Assembly (NCBI RefSeq): GCF_007655135.1
Contig: NC_045132.1
Coordinates: 10,788,001-10,852,000 of the forward strand
Direction: 5' to 3'
Length of the DNA: 64,000 nucleotides
Source of the DNA: Punica granatum
Lineage: Eukaryota; Streptophyta; Magnoliopsida; Myrtales; Lythraceae
Below the pieces are notes generated by a model that was not told where the DNA came from, made no database searches, and saw only the letters and a program-made list of their open reading frames with translations. The position numbers and the translations under genes were made by a program. Below, one piece after another: positions 12,476-23,229 of this stretch; the stretch's first letter is position 1; each line of letters begins with the position of its first letter.

Positions 12476-13979
12476 GGGAACGGATCGAGTCGACTATGCC
12501 CCGAATCGGCCCCCAAAGATCCTCGCTCGATTTCAAGGAATTCACACCCTTGAATCGGGAGCCCCCATCCATAGATAGCACGGTCCCGGTAGCACCGAAC
12601 CCATGCATCGTGCTATGCCTCCATGCAAGCCTTCAACCCGACTCCGACAATAGTCCATCGAGTCGGCCTGCGAGCCATTGAGTCTTTTCCCTTTCAAGCC
12701 GATGTACATGTAATTTCTATTAAGCCATGGGCATTTACTCTCTCTTCGCACACATGCATCATGCAGTTTTCAAAATTAGGATGTCATTCATGTTGACGAG
12801 TCCTAAACGATTTTCTGTCGTCTTGGTAAGGGACGCCTTGCTCGTCCTCCTGCCCGCGCCGCCTCGACAGAGTCCGCCAACACACGAGGACCTCACCGAC
12901 CTGCCACAGAATGCGAATGGTGTATATTCCGGGATAACATGATCGACCTCATCAACACCTAGATTCGATCACCGAGAGGTCGCTGAGACGAAGAACTTGC
13001 CGGCCAACCACCTTAGAGGGAGCTCTCCCAAACCCGTGCCAAGATGCAAAGATGCGGTCAGGAGCTCGCTTGAGCGAACGCCGCCTTGGAGAGGTCTAGG
13101 AAGAGGCTCGAGGAGGCCCACACATGCACTCTGGATAGATATCTCCGCAAGGCCCTCGCCCTAAACCGGTGCTTTCCGAGACCCGCGCTCGCTCAAAACC
13201 CCAAGTGTGGTGGCAAATCAGCTTAAGGCTCTATTTTACAAAATTTGCATTGTACTTTGAACCTTTCGAGTTAATGTGAACGACACACATTAGCCTTTGA
13301 AAACTCACGCACTGCATGCATCCTATCCATTTACTGTTTTACACGACGATTAACACTACCACGTAGACAAAGTTGTGACCGCCTTTGCAGGTGGACCTCT
13401 CGTGGTCCTCACCCTTCCTCCACGCGAGACGATCAGTAGCTCAATGGCCAACCATCCAAGCAACGCTAACTCCCCATTAATCCCGCGCAATCGATTACGT
13501 CATTGCATGGCTGAGCACACGTCCCTCCATGCTACAAGTGCTTCCATCAACACAATTGAGCGTGCCCTTTCCGCGTTGTGCGAGCACACCCCTATCTTGC
13601 CCATGCACGTCATCCTCGACACACCTTGTGCATGTCTCTCAGTGCGCTCGCACGACGCCTACTAGGCTAGTTCAATCCCCTACGCCCTTACGCTGAAATC
13701 GCGAATATAGTTTGCTCCTTCATTGTTTTTTTCTCCCATTGTAGGAAATTTTACACAAGAAGACATCATGAATACTGATCGACCACAATGAGACAACAAA
13801 CGCTTCCATCCATCCAGCTCCTTGGGATTTCAACACTGAGTCCCCATCCTTGCTCCACAAAGCAAGACCGCAAGCAAATCAGCGTCACCCCCGCATCGCA
13901 TCACGCCTCACCCAATTCCTCAGCATCGACCTTTGCTTTCGCATTTATTGCACTTTCCTATCACAACCCCGCATTTTAT
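12476..13979 (+). mobile_element. Leader (5' untranslated interior) of element Y
   Basis: The first 230 bases match the post-PBS leader of element C (50990-51200) and of D (about 43930-44130 in reverse). The stretch around 13250-13330 matches the D leader near 43680-43760, including the tttgaaaactcac and ctgcatgcat words. Short open frames here (for example 13375-13665) have no recognisable domain. I see no gene. Confidence 0.8.
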
Positions 13980-14141
13980 TGCATCGGCTTCGGCCCCACA
14001 CATCGGGTTTCAGCCCTGCATCGGGCTCCAGCCCTGCATTTACTGCATTGGGCTTCGGCCCCGCATCGAGCTCCGGCCCCCCGCTTATTGCATTGGGCTT
14101 CAGCCCCGCACCGGGCTCCGGCCCTGCATCGGCTCCGGCCT
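13980..14141 (+). repeat. Leader minisatellite of Y, left half
   Basis: Degenerate copies of a unit built around gcatttactgcattgggctt and cggccc words are present. The same array resumes at 19402 after a solo LTR. A reverse-complement version lies in element D at 42190-42835. Open frames through it are by-products of the repeat. Confidence 0.85.
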
Positions 14142-17100
14142 TGTCAGCACCCCATTTGTGGTCCACCAGCTCCAACGGAGGAATTTCGACCAAGGCTCGG
14201 GACACTATTCACTATCGGGAAATCGGAGGCAAATAGACGGGCACAGAGTCATGAACAACGGGAGAGGAGCTGGGTCCAGTAGAAAAGCAAAGGAGAGCGG
14301 TCAGAAGAACACAGACAAACAGGAATCCCGAAAACGACAGAGCTGCACTATGGCACTATTCATCACCGAGTCCCCCGAAGCACACCGAAAGGTGCCCAAT
14401 ATGGGACTCTAAAAATCCCCCTCAGTGCCGAAGTGACCAACGACACATTTGAGCGCGCTCCGAGACATCCTGCTTAAGTCGGGACACTCCGATCCCTCAC
14501 AGACGCCTTCCTTTTCTGACGGGGTTTTCCGAAAGCTCGACCCACTTACAAGTAAACGGCACCACCCGGAAACGGGCCTACAGGCACCTAGGGACCACCA
14601 GGGTCGGGGAATGAGCTTCAGATGACCTTCCGGAATTCGACTTGATCTCCCGGGGACGTTTCAATGGCCACAAACCCTCCTGGCGGGCCTTTGGGCACGT
14701 TCACGGAAAGGACAACTAAGACCACAACGATCCCCGAGCACCTCAGACGTTCGGAGACCTGAGATAACCCCGATCACAAGTCCTTAGGTCTTCCCGGGCC
14801 AACGGTCTTCGATCGGGGACAACGAGCCAACGATGTCCCACGAAGCAAAAGGGTCGCCGAAACGAATGTTAGGATGCACAAAGAGCAATCGTGGGACCGG
14901 GGGGCACTAACTCCACTCCGAACCGCAAACAGGGCAAAATCGGCTCTCGAGGCGCCGAGTCGCCTGAACACTCGTTCACACGATGTATGGCGATATTAGG
15001 CTCATTCAAATCCTCTTCGATCAAGCATTCCAAATCTATAAATTAATTGGACATCGGAGATCGGATGCCCGTGCAATCAAGTCTCAAGCTTTTTTCCGGC
15101 CTTTCTCGCAATCGAACGGGCCCACAAGCTCAGCCACCAGGCCGAGCCATCAGCCACGGCTCAACCCAAGCCACAGCTCAAACCCACGGCTCCGACGTGA
15201 CAACCCCAGCCACGACTGAACCCTCCCACCGTCGGCGGCTCCATCCCATGGCCGGCGCTCCATGGAGGCTTCCCTCTCCCCCCCCCACCACAAATTTGAA
15301 ATATCTCTTACACATCTTACACAATCCATCACTTCCCATCACTTCTCATCACTTCTCCCTTACTTCCTTCACACTCTAAGTGACCATTTCCCCTCCCTAA
15401 TCCCTTCTTCAAAATTCGGCAGCCCCTTAAGCATGCCATAACCGCAATTAGTTTCACTTAATCGGGCCATTGGCCTAGCCTATAAAGCCCTATCCATCAT
15501 TAAGCTTAATCACTTCTTCATTCCATTCTCTCTCAAGCCAATCTCTCTCCAGAATCCTCTCAAACTCCAGCCCACCCCCACTTCCGTTCAGCCCTTGCCA
15601 AGGCCAAAACCGCCAAAATCGTCGGAAAACCACCCGGTATTCCGACAACCACCCACCCGACCCGACTTAAACCAAAAATCACCAAACTCCCTAGCCTACA
15701 TATTTTCCACCCCCTAAGTCCATTTTTGGGCTTAGTTTTTCCATTTGAAGACTCCATCATTGCGTTCTGCCCGCACAAAGAGTCGGGTCCCGAACCAGTA
15801 ACCGGGTGCATCCGAGCCCTCCACGCGTGCCGTTTCGCTCCATGACCTTGGCGAGTCGTACCATCACGTCCAAAGGGTTCTCACAACCTTCACCTCACCC
15901 TCCCCCGTGAAGAGGCGGTCACGATCCTAGGGCCGGTCCACCGTGCACAACCACCGTTTCACATTCATCGTTCTTCTATACCGAGTTCCTCGTGTTTTTA
16001 CCGAACTTTTCTCACTATTTCGGGCTTGTCTAGGGCTTGGCAGGTTCGGGACTATCCACGGAAATCTAGATCCATCCCTTAGGAGTCCAACAAGACCAAT
16101 CTTGCACCGTGCCGTGGCCGGAGCTCGCGTGCCGACCCTTTTTTTCCCGGACTGCCGCGGCTGTCACCTTTCGGGTCTCTTCACCCGTAGCTTCAAACCG
16201 AGTCTAGCGACTCCCCGGCCGCTTCCCCGACTCTTTCCCTCGTGCAAAACGAGGCAAGGTAACGACCCTCTACAACTTAGAAGAGCTAGGATTCTTAATC
16301 TTTGCTTGCATGAAATGCTTGTACGTTCTTAGGATTCGAATGCATGAAAGCTCACGTCTTTTCTTCGAATCCATGCTCCCATGCACACCATACATCGTCA
16401 CATGTACATCTCCGTTATTATTCATGCCCATACATCGTGTTAATATGCATGCATGATGTCTAGAAGGTGTCATGGATGCCAAGAAGAGGAGATCGGCATA
16501 GACTCGAGGAGGCCCAAGAGTCTCTCGGCCGAGCCTCATGGAGGAGTGCCGTGAGTCTCTTCTGGCCTCCTAGGGTCCATGACCCTCTCCTCTTCCCTGA
16601 TTAAGCCATCTCTAGGTGCGGAAAGTCTCTAATCTTGACTAAGAAATGATTGGATGAAGGGAAACGGCTCGATTCCGAACGGGAGAAGCCCCTTTGGCCA
16701 CGGGTTGAGCCATGGGACTCACGGCCTAGTCTCTAGGGAGAGACCCGTGAGTTCCCTTGGCCCACCAGAGGCTAGGGCGGTCTCCCCCTTTCCGAATAGG
16801 GTCGGTTCCTATGTTGTTTTTATCATTAATTGTAGGTGACATGTTAACATGACGGGAAACGTCCCGAATCGGGGCCGAAGAAACTCTCCCGACTAGTGTG
16901 AGCCATGAAAGCTCACGGCCCTCCTTGATGGAGTGTGGCCGAGAGCTTCCTTGGACCACACAAGTCCGGGAAGCATTCTTCCACCTCGAGACGGACCGGT
17001 TCCCGTATTTTGTCCATTTCGCCATTATTTGAGTCGATGTCGTCTTATTGCTTTCGTTCAAATATCTCATTCGTGTGTATTCGTATGATTTTATGTGATT

Positions 17101-19401
17101 ATGGTCACGGCGGTATTGAGATGAGTAAAAATATGTATTATGAACGTGCTTAACGTATTATGCATGCAAGGAATGGCCCGAACCGATGTAGGATACCACC
17201 TGCGACCCAAGGCGGGTCAAGGAGGCCTCTCGGTCTAATCCTTCGGAAGAGGGCCGAGTGCTCCTTGACCCCTCCCGGGTCTAGGGTGGTCTCCTCCGTC
17301 GTTTCGCGTTCGATCCTTGGAATTGAGTGTATTCGTATCCGTGTTCCGTTGCTAGACGTGTGTTAATCTCGTAATAGGCGAATGGATTTCGGACCATTAC
17401 CCATTAAACCAATGATGACCGTAACAAGGAGCAACAAACATCGAATAATTTCACAAACGAGATAAGCGGGACGTGCTACTCGGCTAATTAAATCACTTGG
17501 ACTAAATAATTGGGTAAATTGGTTATTAACTTGTAAACGCATCGATAATTTACGGAACGGCGTGAATGCCCTTTTTCATTAAAAAAAACTCACAATTTCA
17601 AAATACCGAGACATGTAACACGAATAAAATGGATGTCTAACGAGTACTCGCGTGCTATGACTCGAGTCCGGGCCCGATTTGAGGCGGCTCGAGTCAAGAC
17701 GCGCGAGTCTTTCTTAGACTTCTTCGTGTGACATAATCTCCAATTTATACACGAACATCGCAATTTCATCATCCAAGGACATAATCGTCATTCTGTGATT
17801 CACCGATACCCTAGGCGTTAGGGAGTTGGAAACACTTCGATCTAATGGACGGAAAGGGCAACCCGTTCGGGTGCGAGTTTCATTCGCACGGCCCATTCCG
17901 TTCACTTTCGGTGTTTCTATCTTCCTATCGTAGATTCGGTGGTGAGCATTTTATTTCAGTTACGAAACACGAAAAACCGGATTAATCATGCACTCGACCT
18001 AATCAAACGCTAGATAATGGATAGGCGGAATGATAGATTCCAATCTAGAGTTAATACACGAGTTTGGCTAATTCGGTGAAACCGCAGCGTCACCTCACTG
18101 AATAAGAATCTTAAAACCAACACACAAATGTAATTGGCTTAGAACCCTATTCTAAGACCACCACCTACGTTTGCCCAGGTTAGATACATTGTTTGCTAAC
18201 CAACCCCGGTTAATAACTGATTAAACCACGTACATTCGGCCTAATATACAACTTGTCTGTATTCACCGATACTTATCAGTTGTTGTCTGTATTTCATCAG
18301 TTTTATTAGTTTTCTCCTGTTTTATTCTTGCATTTGCTGATTTATCGCGATTCGGGTCCGAACCCATAGGTTACGTGTTACATGGGGTCCAATGCCCCAA
18401 ATCACCGAACACGAGGTCCAACGCCTCCTGATCCACTGAGCGCGTGCAACCCGAATGCGGAATGAGATCTAGCCTCGATTCACCGTCACACTCCGAATGC
18501 GGCCTATGTGGAAGGCAAATTTGGATTGGGCACGTGAAACGGGTTTAGATATCACCCGGGAACTCGATCGGTCCATCGGATACAGCGGGAACCAACCGGT
18601 TCTCCTGCAAACCGTTGGATCGATCGGACCCGACCCCCGACTCTTTGAGCCCGCGTTGCCTTAATTTGCTTATCGGTCGTTCAAAATACACGGTGAGTCG
18701 GAGTGGAATATTGGCCCAATGCAAACCGATCGGGATCCATTTACTCATTCAGTTGTACTTTGTAATTGTTCGAGAGAACATTGTGAGAATTCTATTTGTA
18801 TGCTCATTCATCTACTTGTAAGGATCCCCGATCGGTGAGCAAGAGGTCCGAGTGCCGGATCGGTTAAGTCGGTCCATTGCCACCAAAGGGTGAGTAAGCT
18901 CGGATACTCGTGGTTTCGGTTCACGCAGGGATTCGACCATCATGGTTCGATGAACTGTAACGCTAAGATAGTGAACCGACTCCTCGATGCACAAGCCTAC
19001 TCATCTTTCGGACTCTTGGCCAAACTTGATCAATTCATCGAATTTACGGTGTCAAAACGGGCGAGTCGAGCGCAACACTAAATCATGCGGTAAATAAACA
19101 AAATGGCAAGCCTAGCAAGCTAGAGTACCGAAAGGGCGTGCGGGATATAGGCCCGCACGTAATAGAACCCCCGAATTCGGAATTTTCGGTTCCGCACGAC
19201 CATTGCCTTAGTATTTAGGTGTACCTCATACCCCTAGACCTGGGCGACTAAATAGCCTCGACCTACGGGTCGTAAACAGTAAGTGGCGACTCCTTCTCAC
19301 GCGTGTCCGTCGTGCATCCCCGGGAAGCTGGATACTCCCAAGCCGCATTGCATAGGCATCACGCATGCGTGCCCCGACGAGATTAAATTCGGGTGCGCAC
19401 A
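14142..19401 (+). mobile_element. Solo LTR A inserted in the leader array of Y
   Basis: The LTR starts TGTCAGCACCCC and ends GGTGCGCACA, so it has the canonical TG...CA ends and is 5260 bp long. Both flanks are the same tandem array. The five bases before it (ggcct) and after it (ggccc) agree at four positions, as expected for a 5-bp target-site duplication with one later change. No PBS follows and no PPT precedes, so it is not an LTR of the element around it. It is most simply a solo LTR left by LTR-LTR recombination. The LTR family is the one ending GTGCGCACA (also B, E and F). It holds no convincing reading frame. Confidence 0.85.
15481..15486 (+). promoter_or_regulatory. Putative TATA box of LTR A
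   Basis: TATAAA lies 1339 bp into the LTR and is followed by a pyrimidine-rich stretch with repeated tctctc words. The same arrangement occurs at a similar depth in LTRs B, D and E, which makes it the best candidate for the RNA polymerase II promoter. Confidence 0.55.
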
Positions 19402-19672
19402 GGCCCCGCATTTACTGCATTAGGCTTCGACCTTACATCGGCCTCTGGCCCTGCATTTACTTTTGGGTTTCGGCCCTGCATCGGGCTCCGGCCCCACTTT
19501 TGGGCTTCGGCCCCACTTTCGGGCTTCGGCCCCGCATCGGGCCTCGATCCTGCATTTACTACTTTCGAGCCTCGGTCCTACATTTACTGCTTTCGGGCCC
19601 CGGCCCAGTATTTACTGCTTTTGGGCTCCGGCCCCGCATTTACTTCTTTCAGGTTTTGACACCTCGCATTTA
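19402..19672 (+). repeat. Leader minisatellite of Y, right half
   Basis: This continues the array of 13980-14141, with gcatttactgc, gggcttcggccc and gggctccggccc words repeated about every 25-45 bp. It begins directly at the last base of solo LTR A. The core is also recognisable in the second array at 22413-23012. Confidence 0.85.
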
Positions 19673-22412
19673 CTAGGATGGTTGCGCATGCCAACCAGCA
19701 ATCGGGGAAAGTACACCTATGTGCCCCCTAGCCACGGTTTGCCCACTCCAGGGTGGCGATGACTCGACCTCGAAATTGAATGTCCCCCACGTGCGGCACC
19801 CCATGGGTCGCGCGCTGGACGAAGGAATTTCCCATGGGTCCACCTTATATTTCTTACCACATATTCCACCGCATAATTGCCCAATGCATCATCTTCTTTG
19901 TCGTCCTTCACAGGGACATGCCGGTCGCGGGCGAAGAGCGATGCGCGGGTTCACACCTCCTCAAGAACTCCTATCGGGTCTTTCTTCCTATACTTCAGTA
20001 GGGAAGGGCCCGACAAGGAGGTACCCACTATGAAGCCGACGACGGAAGCATCCGAATGAGCCGCATGCCTTCAGCGCAACCATCTCAATCGACAAACAAA
20101 CATGCCTATCGGCTTTGAGAGCACACCTCTCCGGTGTACAACTGATGCTGGAGCCACAAGCACGATCGGGGACGATGATTGTACAAGGCGCCCACCTCAG
20201 GTCACATTAACAATGAAGATCGGGGCATTTGCATTCATCATTCACACCGAGACCACCTCAGACATCATCCGGCCGTCCAAGCAACGTACACTGGGGCATC
20301 CCCGGTTGAAGCTCGCAACAGCACGACCTCAACAAGCGACGTACACTGGGGCATCCCTGGTTAAAGTTCGCCCTGAGGTCGCCATAGTGGGTCACTCCAA
20401 CAAACGACACTGGAATGCTCCTAGTCATCCGCATCAAGAATGAGCATCTTCCACAGCAAGCATCAGGACAACTTCGGTCACACACTCCCTAGGGCAATTT
20501 TGCATTTTCTTTCTCTAGACAACAGGGAAAATCACTTGTAAAGATTGCAAGGTCGAAGAACACGTAGTTCGACTTCCGAATGCATAAAGAACGAACACCA
20601 AGTCTCCGCGAGGCAAAGCGCATCAAAGCACCCGCAACAACAAAAGAGTCGGGAAAAGTAAAACAAATACATGGGGACACGATACAAACCCCAGCTGCAA
20701 GAAAAAAACAGAGCGAAAAGAAGCGGGAAAAACCCGCCAATGAAGAGAGAGAGAAAAGATGCGAGAAAAACCCGCCAATGAACAAAACAAGGCACCACCG
20801 AGATATAAAACTCCGGTACCGCCAATTAGAAAAAGAAATCAACAAACCCCGACAAAAAGGGGTGAGCAGCAGACGCAACACCTCGACGGAGACAGAACGT
20901 AATGCACTCGGAGGTCGAATCATTCGAACCCTTTGCCCTTGCAAACTCGAGAGGCAAAAGAATCGAGCCCGCTAGGTCGAAAACCCCTCGGGGCGACCTA
21001 GGCAAAAGCTAGGGCAAAAGAGAGGCACGACTGAAAATCCCGAGGCGGTGGTAATGGCAAAAGGAGAGTTCATCCCCTTTAGGTTGAGAGGTACGGCCCC
21101 AAGGCGGATGACCGTAGCAAAAGGAGAGTAAAATGAGAGATAAGCAAAACAGTCACCCTAGGCTCTCGCACACTGCGCGGGCCAGGGATCCCCAAGGGAA
21201 ATGGCCAGGTTGTCTACTCCGACACGATCCCCGATCGACTTCCCAACGCAGCTCAACTGTCCTGGGCAGTTTCTTCCTCAAGCACGGTGCACAAGCAGGC
21301 ACTACGCCTGAGCACTTCGCAATAGCCTACAGGACAAGAAGTCGAAAGAAAAGGGGGGGTACATCTCACGGCAGGCGTGAACCCGTGTATCATTTCAGCC
21401 TTGGGCAACGTGCTCCCCAAGCTTTCTCTTTTCTCTTTGTCATTGCACAACTCCAAAACGGGTCATAACCACCCTTCAATCGGCTACCACAAAGCCAAAA
21501 TCCTAGACACTTCTTTCTGGGAGTCTAGTCATAACACTCTGGAAATGACTAGACCTAGGTCTGACCAAATTTGAACAAAACAATTCCCCATGCGGGTTAC
21601 AAACGCAGCCGCCCTACGGCACCCTGATGAGAAGAGTCCTAAGCTCACGGGCGCGTCGAACAACCGATAGAGCCGCTTAGGCACCTTTGAGAACTTCTCG
21701 ATATGCCCATGCAAGACCAACAGGAGCCCCGGAGGCCTCACATTGGGGCCTCTGAAAGCGGGACCCCCATTTGCATCATCAAAGTAAAAACTCTCCACGG
21801 GTCGCACAGGCTACCCGAAACTGAAGAGCATGCGTCACAAACACTTCCTTTTACCTGTGCTTACAAATCGCTAGTAATCCCATGACTTACTAATGATGTC
21901 AGGATTACAGGTACAACAAACACAAGAGCTACGGCGGACTCTAATTTCCGACCCCTCGGGATACGTAGGCGCTCTACCCCAGAGCTCGAGTCCCTCATCG
22001 CACGATGGGGGCATCCCCAGTAAACTACAATCGCCCCTGCGATAAAGCCGGCACCTGGCAGAGCAACAAGCAACTGCCCTAGCAGCAAAGCCGACTTCCG
22101 GCAGATCAAACACACCGCCACCCAAGGGGCAAAGCAACGATGAAACAACTTCATTGCGGCAGCAACGCCAATATGCACATGGAACCCCAAGGGGCATCTC
22201 CTCCTTAACGGATTCATGTCTGCCTCACGCGACAGGTCGTGTTCCCGATATGCCGGAAACCGTCGAGGGATGCACCACACTGCCCAAACCGCGATGAATA
22301 ACGCCTCGCATGGCACGAGCATGACTTCGATCCCGAGACGCACCATTTGCCTCTGCCGGCATCTCCTCGATGCCATCGGGCGTCAAAGTCCACTTCTACC
22401 TTCCCTACACTT
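19673..22412 (+). mobile_element. Non-coding interior of element Y
   Basis: The segment from about 19730 (gccacggtttgcccactcca, then accccatgggtcgcgcgctg) corresponds in order to the interior of D read on the minus strand from about 41700 down to 39400. Its part from 20818 corresponds to the X interior at 28209 onward. The only longer frame worth noting is a lysine/arginine-rich one at 20580-20975. I see no domain, and the stretch behaves as non-coding retroelement sequence. Confidence 0.75.
20580..20975 (+). other. Lys/Arg/Glu-rich open frame in Y interior, doubtful
   Basis: The frame is 131 codons, very rich in Lys, Arg and Glu, with a duplicated motif whose core KKREKPANEEREKR is also encoded in element D on the minus strand (40722-41102). 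The two frames align only in the middle and end; their starts differ. The DNA itself is similar between the elements, so the shared peptide may simply follow from shared non-coding sequence. No known domain is recognised. I regard translation as unlikely but not excluded. Confidence 0.2.
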
Positions 22413-23012
22413 TAGCATTTTACTACTTTCCACGGGCCTCGGTCTAGCAACTTTACTGCTTTCCACGGGCTCCGGCCTAGCAACTTTATTGCTTTCCACG
22501 GGCCTCGGCCTAGCACTTCACTGCTTTCCACGGGCCTCGGCCTAGCACTTTACTGCTTTCCACGGGCCTCGGCCTAGCACTTTATTGCATTCCACGGGCT
22601 TCGGCCTAGCATTTTACTGCTTTCCACCGGCCTCGGCCTAGCAACTTTACTGCTTTCCACGGGCTCCGGCCTAGTAACTTTACTGCTTTCCACGGGCCTC
22701 GGCCTAGCATTTTACTGCTTTCCACGGGCCTCGGCCTAACATTTTTACTGCTTTCCACGGGCTTCGGCCTAGCATTTTACTGCTTTCCACGGGCCTCGGC
22801 CTAGCAATTTTACTGCTTTCCATGGACTTCGGCCTAGCAACTTTACTGCTTTCCACGAGCCTCGGCCTAGCACTTTACTGCTTTCCACGGGCCTCGGCCT
22901 AGCACTTTGCTGCTTTCCACGGGCTCCAGCCTAGCACTTTATTGCTTTCCATGGGCCTCGGCCTAGCATTTTACTGCTTTTCAAGGGCCTCGGCCTAGCA
23001 CTTTACTGCTTT
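22413..23012 (+). repeat. 3' minisatellite of Y, 32-33-bp unit, about 18 copies
   Basis: The words ctttactgctttccacggg and cctcggcctagca alternate through the array. Successive cacggg words at 22431, 22464, 22497, 22529, 22561 and 22593 give a period of 32-33 bp. It lies about 200 bp before the polypurine tract, the position of the hypervariable 3' UTR repeats of Tat/Ogre elements. Confidence 0.93.
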
Positions 23013-23215
23013 ACTGGCTCATCCACCGTTTCATAATTTTGACCCTCCAATCACGCTGTCGTTTCGTGGCAGGTCTGTACATTTGCACAATTCCTCCCAC
23101 ACATCCAAGGCAAAGGAGCAAGCGACTACAAAGAGTGACAGCAAGGCGATCGCCGGGACCAAAAAGGGATGCTTCTCATGATCTTTGGTTACCTCCTCTA
23201 ATCGAGCACGCAACC

Positions 23216-23229
23216 AAAGAGGGGCAAGC
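23216..23229 (+). promoter_or_regulatory. Polypurine tract of Y (plus-strand primer)
   Basis: AAAGAGGGGCAAGC directly abuts the LTR start TGTCAACACCCC. The same sequence, reversed, abuts the 3' LTR of D at 37402-37415, which supports the assignment. Confidence 0.88.

Noticed and set aside
68..12681. Very long forward open frames (up to 2996 codons) over the satellite, some crossing the N gap
   Set aside because: The repeat unit lacks stop trinucleotides in all three forward frames, frames overlap each other, and they hop frame at indels. Three overlapping giant proteins of Arg/Pro/Ser repeats are not credible, and two of them run through unknown N sequence.
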